Positions 16,840 through 26,016 are shown, counted from the first letter of the stretch. The stretch: 51,979 nt of DNA from Bacillota bacterium (GCA_009787385.1 WRGC01000011.1:1-51979), one strand, 5' to 3'. Numbers and translations: made by a program. Notes: generated by a model not told the origin, from the sequence alone.

Positions 16840-18306
16840 ATGGTAAAAAAAAGCTATTTTAAAATAATCATAGCATTTGTTGCTATTTGTTTGTTATCAA
16901 TAACATTGATGGCTTGCAATGCTAGCAAAGATATTGGTGTCGGGATTTATATTACAGATGCTGGAGACGCATTTAGAAATGATGTTGGAATAGAGTTGGT
17001 AAAAATTTTTGGTGATGAAGCCACTCGCCGTGATGCGGGTGGAAATCAAACCACTCAAAATGAACAAATTCAAAATGACCTAAACAAAGGTTTGAAAGGA
17101 ATTTTGGCTACTCTTCCCAATCCTGATGACACTCTCAACTTGATTAATACTGCTAAAGATAAAGATCTTCCACTAATTACATTTAGCAGTGAACCTTCAA
17201 AATTAGAAGTATTTGAACAATATGACAAGGTCTATTTGGTATCATCTAATTCTAAAGATGCGGGTGTTATTGATGCACAAATACTAGAAAGAGGTTTGTT
17301 TGGACTTAGTGAAGGAATGCTCAAAGATGGTAAATTTGATGGCTTACATTCAAGCCAAATTACCCCTCAATATGTGAAAAAAGAAATTGAAGAAGGAAAG
17401 TTGGTAAACAACATTGAGAAGTGGAAGAAATCTACAATAGATGTAAATGGAGTACCCGTACTTGAGACTTTGCTTGTAGAGGGAGATGCTGACAATTGGG
17501 GTAGCACTGATAGGACAAGAGCTGCGTTGTTGGCTGTAAATATATTTTATGATGTTATATCAAAAGCTGAATCAGAAATAACTAATCCTGAAAATAAAAA
17601 TGAGGAATTTTATGACGAAGATTGGACGCCAATTTTCCCAAATGTTCCACTAACAGAATTAAAGAATACCCAATCTGGGCTTAATGGGGGGGCAATCTTT
17701 AGTGGTGCTGAAGGCTCTACAGGATTCTTTTCATACTTCACAACTGATATAAATGAGAGTGGAAATCCTGATATGGACAATATTCATATTTATAAATATT
17801 CTTATTCAGGTATACTACAATACAAACATTCTGCTGCTAGCAATCATGGTGGCGGAGCTGCTTGGAGTGATACTGGAAGTGAAGCTGCTGTTAAAAATTG
17901 GCTTGGAACAAATGGTGTACCTGATATCTTGATTGGTGCATCTGATCAAGTTACGGCAGGTGCAGTGAGAGCATTGAATAGTATTCAGTACAATGAAGCC
18001 AACAGTAATGACAATGCTAAAATCATACCAATTGTATCTACAGATGGATCTGCTTATGGAGTAACTCTACTAAAAAACAATCAAATATGGGGAACAGCTG
18101 AACAATCTCCAACCAAAATGGCTGAATATGTATCTACCATGATGAAAAATCTATTGCAAGGAAATGGAGTATTGGATGGTACAAGTTGGCAATTTGATGA
18201 TAGTCCCAATGTAAACAGTAGTGGAACAAATGGCGATAAGGAACATAAAGTTTTAAATAAAATTATAAGGATACCTTATTCAGAATTCCATTTGCCCACA
18301 ATGTAA
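16840..18306 (+). CDS. sugar-binding lipoprotein, canonical domain order
   Basis: Third binding protein of the operon, 488 residues, lipobox LMAC with Cys26. Here the order is normal: IGVGIYITDAGDAF directly after the lipobox, LPLITFSSEPS, then the C-terminal half with GASDQVTAGAVRAL (around D369), IPIVSTDGS, WGTAEQSPTKMAEY, and the ending motif RIPYSEF at 477-483. That ending motif matches the mid-protein VRLPYTEF of copy 1 and VRMQYSEY of copy 2, an internal control for their permutation. It is longer than MglB (about 310 mature residues) through an insert around 170-330. A TTG start 11 codons earlier is rejected because AGGAG lies 5 nt before ATG 16840. Confidence 0.9.
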   Translation: MVKKSYFKIIIAFVAICLLSITLMACNASKDIGVGIYITDAGDAFRNDVGIELVKIFGDEATRRDAGGNQTTQNEQIQNDLNKGLKGILATLPNPDDTLNLINTAKDKDLPLITFSSEPSKLEVFEQYDKVYLVSSNSKDAGVIDAQILERGLFGLSEGMLKDGKFDGLHSSQITPQYVKKEIEEGKLVNNIEKWKKSTIDVNGVPVLETLLVEGDADNWGSTDRTRAALLAVNIFYDVISKAESEITNPENKNEEFYDEDWTPIFPNVPLTELKNTQSGLNGGAIFSGAEGSTGFFSYFTTDINESGNPDMDNIHIYKYSYSGILQYKHSAASNHGGGAAWSDTGSEAAVKNWLGTNGVPDILIGASDQVTAGAVRALNSIQYNEANSNDNAKIIPIVSTDGSAYGVTLLKNNQIWGTAEQSPTKMAEYVSTMMKNLLQGNGVLDGTSWQFDDSPNVNSSGTNGDKEHKVLNKIIRIPYSEFHLPTM

Positions 18307-18329
18307 TTTAAATTAAAACTTATTATTTT

Positions 18330-18357
18330 TGTTAGGGCAACACTAGTTGTCCTAACA
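18330..18357 (+). terminator. intercistronic stem-loop after the third binding protein
   Basis: TGTTAGGGCAAC (18330-18341) pairs with GTTGTCCTAACA (18346-18357), 12 bp with one wobble and an ACTA tetraloop. It lacks a T-run, so it is more likely an mRNA-stabilising or partial-termination element. Confidence 0.6.
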
Positions 18358-18409
18358 ACGATATTACATATTGTAAAACAACAAGCAAACTAATAAGGTA
18401 GGAGTAAAG

Positions 18410-19594
18410 ATGTTAAACGACTTACCACAACTTAATAATCAAAATCAAACTAATACTACAAAAAAATCAAATTTTTTTGAGAATATCTTATATAGTATTT
18501 GTAATTATTTTAAAAGTATTACACAGTGGTTTAAAGACTTTAAACAAGCTAATTTGAAATCAAAGTGGAGAATGATTGGAAAGTTTTTAATAAACTATGC
18601 ACTAGTTTTGTTTATAATAATTTATGTTGTTATAGTAGCTATTATAGAACCTAGATTTGTAAACTTGACTTCTATTGTAGATATTATTACACAGTCAAGT
18701 TTGCTATTGATGGTATCTCTTGGTATGGCTGGTATAATTGTATTGTCTGGTGCAGACTTGAGTGCTAGTAGCATTGTATTTTTTGTTGTTGCAATTGTAT
18801 CAACTTTGATACCCAATATTACAACAAAAGGTGCGGGGGCAGGTAGTGGAATATATCTAATCAATGGTCTAGTATTGCCTCTTGCCGTTGCTTTTGTTGT
18901 TGCACTAATACTAGGGGGAGGGGTTGGAGCAATAAATGGGACACTAACGGCCAAGTTTAAAGTACATCCATTTATTGGGACGATGGCTACCAATTTTATA
19001 TTTGGCGGTTCAGCTTTAGTACTTCTTGTAATGACAGGATTAGGTGCTTCAAGTAGCACAATACAAATTGACCCAAGTAGTGATTTGGTAAAATTTGTTA
19101 GATCTGGATTTAAAATAGGTAATGTAACAGTACCAAACATTGTTTGGTTTGCTTTTATAGCTGTTTTTGTTATTTCAATAATTTGGAACAAAACTAAATT
19201 TGGCAAACACATGTTTGCTGTAGGTTGCAATACAGAAGCTGCTAAAGTATCTGGGATAAATGTAACTTTTACAACTATATCAGTCTTTGTTTTGTCTGGA
19301 ATTATGTATGGATATGCTGCATTTTTTGGAATGGGACAAAATAACGGCGGTGGGGAAAATTCTTATAGTTTGTTAGGTCTTTATGCAATTGCAAGCTGTG
19401 TTATTGGTGGGGTTTCATTTAGTGGTGGAGTAGGAAAAATTAGAGGTGTCGTATTTGGGGTTATTCTTTTTCAATTGATTAGAAATTCTACAGGATATAT
19501 TGGACTTACAACTTCTGTTGGAAATGTTTTTATAGGAATAGTTGTAGCCTTTGCAGTAGTGTTTGATATGCTTAAATATAGACAACGAAGTTGA
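18410..19594 (+). CDS. CUT2-family sugar ABC transporter permease 2
   Basis: MglC/RbsC-like membrane protein of 394 residues. An N-terminal soluble stretch of about 60 residues (N/Q-rich) is followed by 8-10 helices. Motifs are LGMAGIIVLSGADLSASS and CVIGGVSFSGGVGKIRG. It is clearly related to permease 1 but diverged, with an extra loop (TTKGAGAGSG) after helix 3. AGGAG precedes the ATG. No second ATPase follows, so it must share the one at 13.7 kb. Pairing with the adjacent canonical binding protein is the simplest guess. Confidence 0.9.
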   Translation: MLNDLPQLNNQNQTNTTKKSNFFENILYSICNYFKSITQWFKDFKQANLKSKWRMIGKFLINYALVLFIIIYVVIVAIIEPRFVNLTSIVDIITQSSLLLMVSLGMAGIIVLSGADLSASSIVFFVVAIVSTLIPNITTKGAGAGSGIYLINGLVLPLAVAFVVALILGGGVGAINGTLTAKFKVHPFIGTMATNFIFGGSALVLLVMTGLGASSSTIQIDPSSDLVKFVRSGFKIGNVTVPNIVWFAFIAVFVISIIWNKTKFGKHMFAVGCNTEAAKVSGINVTFTTISVFVLSGIMYGYAAFFGMGQNNGGGENSYSLLGLYAIASCVIGGVSFSGGVGKIRGVVFGVILFQLIRNSTGYIGLTTSVGNVFIGIVVAFAVVFDMLKYRQRS

Positions 19595-19683
19595 TTGTTT
19601 TGAATTGTAATAATATAAATATTTATTGTGATAATTTTATTTAACAAACAAAATTGATTGAATGATAGTGGAGAAAATAAATA

Positions 19684-21288
19684 ATGAAAATTCAAAATCC
19701 AATTTTATCAGGATTTAATGCTGATCCAAGTATAATATTTGTTGAACCTTATTATTATATTGCTAATTCTACATTTGAATATTACCCTGGGGTACAAATA
19801 CACAGATCTTTGGATTTAGTCAACTGGGAAACAGTAGCTCGTCCTATAGATGATAGCAAAATAGCTATGAGAGGAATTACTGCTAGTTGTGGAGTTTGGG
19901 CACCTTGTCTAAGTTATTGTAATGGAATATTCTATTTGGTATATTCTAATGTAACACTGTGGACTAATTCCCCTTTTAAGGATGTTTGTAATTATATTAT
20001 ATCTACAACTGATGTGACAGGAGAATGGAGTAATCCTGTGTATATCAACAGCAGTGGATTTGATGCTTCTTTGTTTCATGACTTCGATGGCAAAAGTTAT
20101 TTTGTCAATATGGAGTGGGATTTTAGAAATCCTGAAGCTGATGCTTTTACAGGTATTATATTGCAAGAAATTGATCGCAAAACATTTAAACTAAAAGGAG
20201 AACCCAAGACAATTTTTTGTGGAACTGATAGAAAGTTGGTAGAAGGTCCACACATATACAAAAAAGGCGAATACTATTATTTGTTAACTGCTGAGGGTGG
20301 TACAGTACTAGAACATGCGGCAACAATTGCAAGAAGCAAAAATATTTGGGGAGACTACGAAATACATCCAAACAAACATGTTGTAAGCTCTTGGGGGCAT
20401 GATTGTTATCTCAAAAAGGCTGGGCATGCTAGTCTGTGTGTAGACAGTCACGGTGAATGGTATATGGCTCACCTGTCAGGAAGACACTTGATATATGATA
20501 GGTGTCCTCTAGGTAGAGAAACTTCTATACAAAATATTGAGTGGATAAATGATTGGCCTTATATAACTAGTGAAAATAAAGATCTTAGTTCAACTAATAG
20601 ACAGGCTCCTAGAGATTTTTTTGAAATCAAAAATGAAGTTGCATTTAAACCAAAATCAGCCAAAATTCTGTTTGATGTTAATAGTCTAAGATTGCGTTGG
20701 CAGTCTTTACGCAATAGTATAGAACACAAGTATACTATACTAGATAATGGCAAAAGACTTGAATTGCGTGGTGGTGCAAGCTATATGAATACACAAGAGC
20801 AGAGTATGTTAGCATATAGGCAACAAGATTTTGTATTTGAAGCATCTGTAAAATTAACATACAAACCTGAATGTTTTCAACACTTAGCTGGAATGACTTA
20901 TAGATACAATGAACACAATCAATATCTAATTTTGTTGACACAAAACAACAACAAAAGATATCTAACTATGCACAGTGTAATAAACAACAATCATAGCATT
21001 GTAAATTTAGATGAAATAAATACTAATGATATATATATTAAGTTAAAGGTTGACAATACTATTGGTCAATACTATTATTCGGTAGACAATATATCTTTTA
21101 AAAAAATTGGGAATCAAATAGATGTATCTACTCTTTCAGATGAAATAGCTACACCTCAATACAAAGACAACGCTGCAGGTCTAGGATTTACTGGTGCATT
21201 TGTAGGCATATACTGTGGAGACTTTAAATTTAACAATCATTTTGCAGTTTTTAGCGACTTTGAGTATAGGTCTGAAAGCCACAAATAA
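19684..21288 (+). CDS. GH43 beta-xylosidase, cytoplasmic
   Basis: Glycoside hydrolase family 43 (subfamily 11 type) removing xylose from xylo-oligosaccharide ends. The five-blade propeller carries the three acidic residues at exactly the family positions: D14 in NADPSI (general base), D127 in GFDASL (pKa modulator) and E187 in LVEGPH (general acid). A C-terminal beta-sandwich follows (about 320-534), as in the Selenomonas beta-xylosidase type. Length 534 residues. There is no signal peptide, so it acts inside the cell and needs imported xylosides. The Shine-Dalgarno is TGGAG. alpha-L-Arabinofuranosidase activity is possible in this subfamily. Confidence 0.93.
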   Translation: MKIQNPILSGFNADPSIIFVEPYYYIANSTFEYYPGVQIHRSLDLVNWETVARPIDDSKIAMRGITASCGVWAPCLSYCNGIFYLVYSNVTLWTNSPFKDVCNYIISTTDVTGEWSNPVYINSSGFDASLFHDFDGKSYFVNMEWDFRNPEADAFTGIILQEIDRKTFKLKGEPKTIFCGTDRKLVEGPHIYKKGEYYYLLTAEGGTVLEHAATIARSKNIWGDYEIHPNKHVVSSWGHDCYLKKAGHASLCVDSHGEWYMAHLSGRHLIYDRCPLGRETSIQNIEWINDWPYITSENKDLSSTNRQAPRDFFEIKNEVAFKPKSAKILFDVNSLRLRWQSLRNSIEHKYTILDNGKRLELRGGASYMNTQEQSMLAYRQQDFVFEASVKLTYKPECFQHLAGMTYRYNEHNQYLILLTQNNNKRYLTMHSVINNNHSIVNLDEINTNDIYIKLKVDNTIGQYYYSVDNISFKKIGNQIDVSTLSDEIATPQYKDNAAGLGFTGAFVGIYCGDFKFNNHFAVFSDFEYRSESHK

Positions 21289-21338
21289 AACAAAAATAAT
21301 ATATTTTTAGAGCTACATTTGTTTGGAGAAAAATAATA

Positions 21339-23354
21339 ATGGAAAAAACATCTAAAACTACTGCTAAAATACAATTTGATGATATAGATCAACTTTGTGC
21401 TAATACACTTAGAGTGCTGGGTATAGAAGCTATACAACAAGCAAATAGTGGACATCCTGGAATTGTATTGGGGGCAGCACCATTGGCTTATGCATTGTGG
21501 TCCAAAGCAATGTCACACAATCCAAAAGATAGTAAATGGCAAAATAGAGATAGATTCGTACTATCTGCAGGTCATGGAAGTGCATTATTGTATAGTTTAC
21601 TTTGTGTATTTGATTATGATGTAAGTTTAGATGATTTAAAATCTTTTAGACAACTTGGTTCAAAAACACCAGGACATCCTGAGTTTGGGCATACTGACGG
21701 TGTAGAAACTAGCACAGGACCCTTGGGACAAGGATTTTGTAATGCAGTAGGAATGGCTCAAGCAGAAAGTATATTGGCAGCTAAGTTCAACAAGACTAAT
21801 GCAAATATTGTAGATCATTATACCTACTGTATAGCAGGTGATGGTTGTTTGATGGAAGGGATATCCTATGAAGCAGCAAGCTTGGCTGGTTTGTGGAAAC
21901 TCAACAAGCTAATTGTATTGTATGATAGCAACAACATATCAATTGAAGGCAACACAAACATAGCATTTAAAGATGATGTTAAGACAAGATTTGAGTCTAT
22001 GGGTTGGTTTGTACAAAGTATAGATGGTTTTGATATGAATCAAGTATTGCAAGCTATCAAAAAATCTAAATCTCAAAATGACAAACCTAGTATTATCATA
22101 TGTAAGACTATAATAGGTTGGGGTAGTGCAAAAGAAAATAGTGAAAAAAGTCATGGTTCTCCATTAGGTGTACAAGGGGTAATTGATTTCAAACAAAAAA
22201 TAAACTGGCAAACTCCAGAATTCACAATTCCAAAAGTTGTTAAAGAAAGAATAAAACAACTAAATTTGCAATCAACATACAAAAAATGGATTACAACACT
22301 AAAAAAATATGAAGAAGAATTTCCACAAGAATATCTAGAATATTGCCGTTGGATGCAAGGAAAAGATAACTTCAATTTATATGAAGATTTGGATAACTAT
22401 AACCATACTATGGATTCTACTCGCAATGTCAGTGGAAAAATACTCAATATATTAGCAAAATCTATTCCAAATTTATATGGTGGCTCTGCCGATTTGGCAT
22501 CATCTAACAAAACAACTCTAGTAGGTTTTGATAGTTATCAAGCAAATAATAGATTAGGAAGAAACTTTCATTATGGAGTAAGAGAACATGCTATGATTGC
22601 TATATCCAATGGTATGATACTACATGGTGGAATAGTTAATTATGTTTCTACATTTTTGGTATTTAGCGACTATGCCAAGGGCGCTATTAGAATGGCTAGC
22701 ATAATGAACTTGCCATCATTGTTTATATTTACTCATGACAGTATTGGTGTAGGGGAAGATGGTGGAACTCACCAACCTATAGAGCATTTGGCATCGTTGA
22801 GAAGCATCCCAAACCTAAAAGTATTTAGACCATGCGACAGTAGAGAGACAGTAGTAGCATACAAGTCATGGTTGAAAGATAATTCTCCATATGCACTTAT
22901 ATTGTCTAGACAAGATTTGCCATTGATTGAAGGAAGTAGTGATGAAGCTGTTCATGGAGGATATGTAATATCACAATCTTTGTCAACACCGACAGCATTG
23001 TTGTTGGCAACAGGTAGTGAAGTGCAAATTGCAATTCAAGCACAAAAAATCTTAGAACAAAATGGTATATATACAAGTGTAATCTCTATGCCTTGTCAAG
23101 AGCTATTTGACTTGCAAGCCGATGAATACAAAAGTAAAGTATTACCAAACAACATTCGTGCAAGAATTGCTATAGAGAGTGCTAGTAGTATGAGTTGGTA
23201 CAAATATGTAGGTTTGGATGGCAAAATAATAGGATTGGATAGTTTTGGATTGAGTGGCAAAGACAATGATTTGTTTAAATATTTTGGTTTTACTATCAAA
23301 AATATTGTAGACACAACTACTGATTTGGTAAATACTATATTTAAAAAATATTAA
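21339..23354 (+). CDS. tkt: transketolase
   Basis: ThDP-dependent transfer of two-carbon units in the non-oxidative pentose phosphate pathway; 671 residues, full length. Motifs are NSGHPGIVLG, GPLGQG, the ThDP motif GDG (167-169) followed by NN, KSHGSPLG, the catalytic Glu in GVREHAM, and THDSIGVGEDGGTHQP. It takes the xylulose 5-phosphate made by XylB. TTGGAG lies before the ATG. It is co-directional with GH43 (50 bp) and galM (29 bp), so all three likely share a message. Confidence 0.96.
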   Translation: MEKTSKTTAKIQFDDIDQLCANTLRVLGIEAIQQANSGHPGIVLGAAPLAYALWSKAMSHNPKDSKWQNRDRFVLSAGHGSALLYSLLCVFDYDVSLDDLKSFRQLGSKTPGHPEFGHTDGVETSTGPLGQGFCNAVGMAQAESILAAKFNKTNANIVDHYTYCIAGDGCLMEGISYEAASLAGLWKLNKLIVLYDSNNISIEGNTNIAFKDDVKTRFESMGWFVQSIDGFDMNQVLQAIKKSKSQNDKPSIIICKTIIGWGSAKENSEKSHGSPLGVQGVIDFKQKINWQTPEFTIPKVVKERIKQLNLQSTYKKWITTLKKYEEEFPQEYLEYCRWMQGKDNFNLYEDLDNYNHTMDSTRNVSGKILNILAKSIPNLYGGSADLASSNKTTLVGFDSYQANNRLGRNFHYGVREHAMIAISNGMILHGGIVNYVSTFLVFSDYAKGAIRMASIMNLPSLFIFTHDSIGVGEDGGTHQPIEHLASLRSIPNLKVFRPCDSRETVVAYKSWLKDNSPYALILSRQDLPLIEGSSDEAVHGGYVISQSLSTPTALLLATGSEVQIAIQAQKILEQNGIYTSVISMPCQELFDLQADEYKSKVLPNNIRARIAIESASSMSWYKYVGLDGKIIGLDSFGLSGKDNDLFKYFGFTIKNIVDTTTDLVNTIFKKY

Positions 23355-23383
23355 ATACAGTAATTAATTTATTAAATATATTT

Positions 23384-24445
23384 ATGATAACTACACGACA
23401 ATTTGGACAACTATTTGATGGTAGTATGGTATATTTGTATACTATTAAAAATAGTCAAGGAAATAATATCACAATAACAAACTTTGGTGGTAGAATTGTT
23501 TCTTTAAATGTATATGACCGTAATAAAATAAAAAGAGATATTGTTTTAGGATATGATAATTTGGAACAATATATAAAAGATAACATATTTTTGGGTGGAA
23601 TAATAGGACGCTATGCAGGTAGATTGTCTAATAGTTGTTATACTCTAGATAATAAAAAATATAAAGTAAATAGCACTTCCAATATTAGTGCTTTGCACGG
23701 GGGAGTTATTGGTTTTGACAAAGTACTTTGGCAAGCAGAAACTTCAAATATTGATAACAACAGTATTTTGCTAAAATACTGTAGCCCTCACAATCAAGAA
23801 GGTTTTGTTGGAAATCTAAATATTAGTGTACAATATAAATGGGATGATTGCAATCAATTAACTATGAATATAACAGCTGTAAGTGACCAAGATACGATAT
23901 GCAACATAACAAATCATGCATATTTCAATCTAGATGGACATAACAGTGGACATCTCAATAATCACACTATTCAAATAAAATCCACAAAAATATTGGATAT
24001 AGACAAAAATAACTTACCTACGGGCAACTTTATTTCTGTAAAAAATACAGATTTGGATCTAAACCAACCTAAGCAACTAGACAACTTAAATCTACCACAT
24101 AGATTGATACAACAATGTAGTGGATATGATTTTTCTTATTGTTTAAACAATAATGACTTTACAAAATCAATTCAACCAAAACATATAGCTACAGCACAAT
24201 CAATGACAAGTGGTATAAGCTTACAACTATATACTACCAAGCCAACTGTACAGTTTTATACAGGAAACTCTATTCAACAAAACACAAAAGGGAAGAGTGG
24301 TATAAATTATGAAAAATACTCTGCTTTTTGCTTAGAGCCACAATTTTGTCCAGATGCCCCCAATCATAAAAATTTAGGTGATACTATTTTGAGAGTAGGT
24401 AAAGAATATAGTCATTGCAATATATACAAAATTGGAATAACTTAA
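23384..24445 (+). CDS. galM: aldose 1-epimerase
   Basis: Mutarotase interconverting alpha and beta anomers of aldoses, here probably xylose freed by the beta-xylosidase before XylA acts. 353 residues. LHGGVIGFDKVLW carries the conserved His, NHAYFNLDGHNSG the catalytic His, and CLEPQFCPDAPNH the catalytic Glu. There is no Shine-Dalgarno; the ATG lies 29 bp after the tkt stop, so translation may rely on coupling. Its stop is only 2 bp from the stop of the convergent AraC-type gene, with no terminator between, so the two transcripts probably overlap at their 3' ends. Confidence 0.93.
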   Translation: MITTRQFGQLFDGSMVYLYTIKNSQGNNITITNFGGRIVSLNVYDRNKIKRDIVLGYDNLEQYIKDNIFLGGIIGRYAGRLSNSCYTLDNKKYKVNSTSNISALHGGVIGFDKVLWQAETSNIDNNSILLKYCSPHNQEGFVGNLNISVQYKWDDCNQLTMNITAVSDQDTICNITNHAYFNLDGHNSGHLNNHTIQIKSTKILDIDKNNLPTGNFISVKNTDLDLNQPKQLDNLNLPHRLIQQCSGYDFSYCLNNNDFTKSIQPKHIATAQSMTSGISLQLYTTKPTVQFYTGNSIQQNTKGKSGINYEKYSAFCLEPQFCPDAPNHKNLGDTILRVGKEYSHCNIYKIGIT

Positions 24446-24447
24446 TT

Positions 24448-25242
24448 TTAATAATTCAAATCCAATTGTCCAAGAATGGGATTCTTTCGGTATTCAGTTG
24501 GTGATATATTACACTTTTCTTTAAAACATCTATTAAAATTGCGAATTGATCCAAATCCATTGTTGAGTGCAATTTGAGTTATACTTTCTGTAGAATTTCT
24601 CAAATCTTTTTGAGCATTGTATAATCTTACTAGTGTAAGATAGTCCACAATATTAATACCTAGATTGCAACTAAAACAACTACTCAAATATTTGTGATTA
24701 TAATTAAACTTTTTTGACAAATCTAATATATTTATTTTTTTAGAATAATTTAGATGTATATAATCTAATATAATACTTGACAATCTATCATTCTTTTTAT
24801 TCACTCTATTGTAGCCTGCTGAAATAGCAAAACTACAAACCTTGTATAAAAAAGATTTTTTGAGATAAAAACAATCAGTTTGTTTAAATTCATATATATC
24901 AGAAACTTTTAAATTTGAAAATACTGGATTTGAAAATTGTATAGAGTGATTTGAATTTATAAATATACCATTAAAGCTATTTACAAAGTCTTGAGAAAAA
25001 ACACATAAATAACTTTTTGAAAATTTTGTAGTAGTATATGAATGTAACTCATTTGGAAGTATAAGAGAACTATCACCAGACCTTAAAGTATAAATCCTAT
25101 CTTCACAATCCACAACCAACTCTCCATCATATACATGAATAAACTCTAAGTTGGTATGCAAATGTTTTTCAAAATTTAGATTGGTATCTTCTTGATGATG
25201 TATAGTATTGTTTTTAGAGTGATTAAATTCATACTTTTTCAT
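24448..25242 (-). CDS. AraC-family transcriptional regulator
   Basis: 264 residues. The N-terminal half is a cupin-like sensor (HLHTNLEFIHVYDGELVVD and LPNELHSY). The C-terminal 100 residues hold two helix-turn-helix motifs ending in the AraC signature IALNNGFGSIRNFNRCFKEK. GGAGGT lies 8 nt before the ATG. It is convergent with the sugar operon, and no other regulator is in the window, so control of the xylose/xyloside genes is the likely role. Its promoter overlaps a divergent one for the HPr-like gene. Confidence 0.9.
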   Translation of the reverse strand: MKKYEFNHSKNNTIHHQEDTNLNFEKHLHTNLEFIHVYDGELVVDCEDRIYTLRSGDSSLILPNELHSYTTTKFSKSYLCVFSQDFVNSFNGIFINSNHSIQFSNPVFSNLKVSDIYEFKQTDCFYLKKSFLYKVCSFAISAGYNRVNKKNDRLSSIILDYIHLNYSKKINILDLSKKFNYNHKYLSSCFSCNLGINIVDYLTLVRLYNAQKDLRNSTESITQIALNNGFGSIRNFNRCFKEKCNISPTEYRKNPILGQLDLNY

Positions 25243-25262
25243 TCAATTTGACCTCCAATATA

Positions 25263-25310
25263 TTGACAATCTTCAAAAATAATTATACAATTTTTTAATA
25301 AAATTTGCAA
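25263..25310. promoter_or_regulatory. overlapping divergent promoters, araC-type gene and HPr-like gene
   Basis: Minus strand: TTGCAA (25305-25310), 17 bp, TATAAT (25282-25287) for the AraC-type gene. Plus strand: TTGACA (25263-25268), 17 bp, TACAAT (25286-25291) for the HPr-like gene. The two -10 boxes overlap by two bases, so the promoters should compete. Confidence 0.7.
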
Positions 25311-25354
25311 GTAAATAAGTACTTTCAAATACTAGGACAAAAAGGAGCTAAATA

Positions 25355-25585
25355 ATGAAATCAATCAAAATCAAACTTGATAAACTTGAAAATATCCATA
25401 CTTTTGTAAAAATTGTGGAAAAATTTCCATTTGATATAGACCTTAAAAGTGGTAGATATGTAATAGATGCAAAATCATTGCTAGGAGTATGCAGTTTAGA
25501 CACTAGCCAAGAAATAATAATGGAGATACACTCCGAACAATATGACAAACTTTTGCAGGAATTGAATGATTATATAATAAAATAA
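25355..25585 (+). CDS. HPr-like protein lacking the active His
   Basis: 76 residues with the HPr fold pattern: VEKFPFDIDLKSGRYVIDAKSLLGVCSL matches the central part of PTS phosphocarrier HPr, including the DAKSLLGV motif near regulatory Ser46. The GLHARP loop with His15 is not conserved: aligned from the shared Phe, that position is near Lys10, and His15 of this protein is off register. It is therefore unlikely to carry phosphate in a PTS. Similar His-less HPr-like proteins occur in Clostridia, role unknown. AGGAG precedes the ATG. Confidence 0.7.
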   Translation: MKSIKIKLDKLENIHTFVKIVEKFPFDIDLKSGRYVIDAKSLLGVCSLDTSQEIIMEIHSEQYDKLLQELNDYIIK

Positions 25586-25595
25586 AGTTTTTTCG

Positions 25596-25865
25596 TTGCA
25601 GTACATTGTTTTTGTGTTTATTAATACAAATACAAAAAGTGACAAAAAAGAAATTTGTGTAGCGATGAAATGCTTAAGTTGCAATATGCTCTAGCTAAGG
25701 AATAGGAAATTAATACAAATGACTTAAGGAATTAGAAAAATGAGCAGAACTATTATAAATGTTAATAGAAAATAAGTAAACCGTTAGATTTATATAACAT
25801 AATTTTTTTGTGTTATTTTTGTAACATTACCCCCTACTATACACTAAGTAGGGGGTAATGTTTTA
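25596..25865 (+). ncRNA. candidate small RNA or long 3' UTR
   Basis: No credible ORF lies between the HPr-like gene and the terminator at 25823-25862. A possible promoter (TTGCAG 25596-25601, 17 bp, TATTAA 25619-25624) would give a transcript of about 235 nt ending at the strongest GC hairpin of the window. A 3' UTR of the HPr-like gene or a decayed gene are alternatives. Confidence 0.3.
25823..25862 (+). terminator. strong terminator hairpin
   Basis: A perfect 15-bp stem (25823-25837 with 25848-25862) with five consecutive G-C pairs and a 10-nt loop, followed by TTATAT. It is preceded by a T-rich stretch. Confidence 0.8.
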
Positions 25866-25999
25866 TATACAAATATCTCTAAATAGTTTAAGGTAGTTTG
25901 ACCCAAATCTATAAAACTGTTAAACTATAACAATAAATTAACCCATTTAGTTATTTTCCAAATATTCCCATCACTTTCTACTAAAAAATGTTACAAACC
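25863..25999. other. intergenic stretch, nothing recognised
   Basis: AT-rich sequence between the terminator and the promoter region of the M60 protease. No ORF, repeat or clear promoter was seen. Confidence 0.5.
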
Positions 26000-26016
26000 T
26001 TTGATAAAACATCAAA
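26000..26016 (+). promoter_or_regulatory. inverted repeat before the M60 protease
   Basis: TTTGAT-AAAAC-ATCAAA, perfect 6-bp arms, ends 21 nt before the ATG at 26038. The same type of site lies at the same distance before alr and, less perfectly, the M64 gene. TTGATA within it could act as a -35 with TATATA at 26027-26032, but the 20-bp spacer is long. Confidence 0.4.

Noticed and set aside
18622-19230. 202-codon open frame antisense to permease 2
   Set aside because: Shadow of a hydrophobic gene: Pro/Thr/Ile-rich without any start signal.
25661-25765. Possible decayed ORF reading MLKLQYALAKE and then stops
   Set aside because: Looks protein-like for only a dozen codons, then three in-frame stops; no family recognised, so not called a pseudogene.
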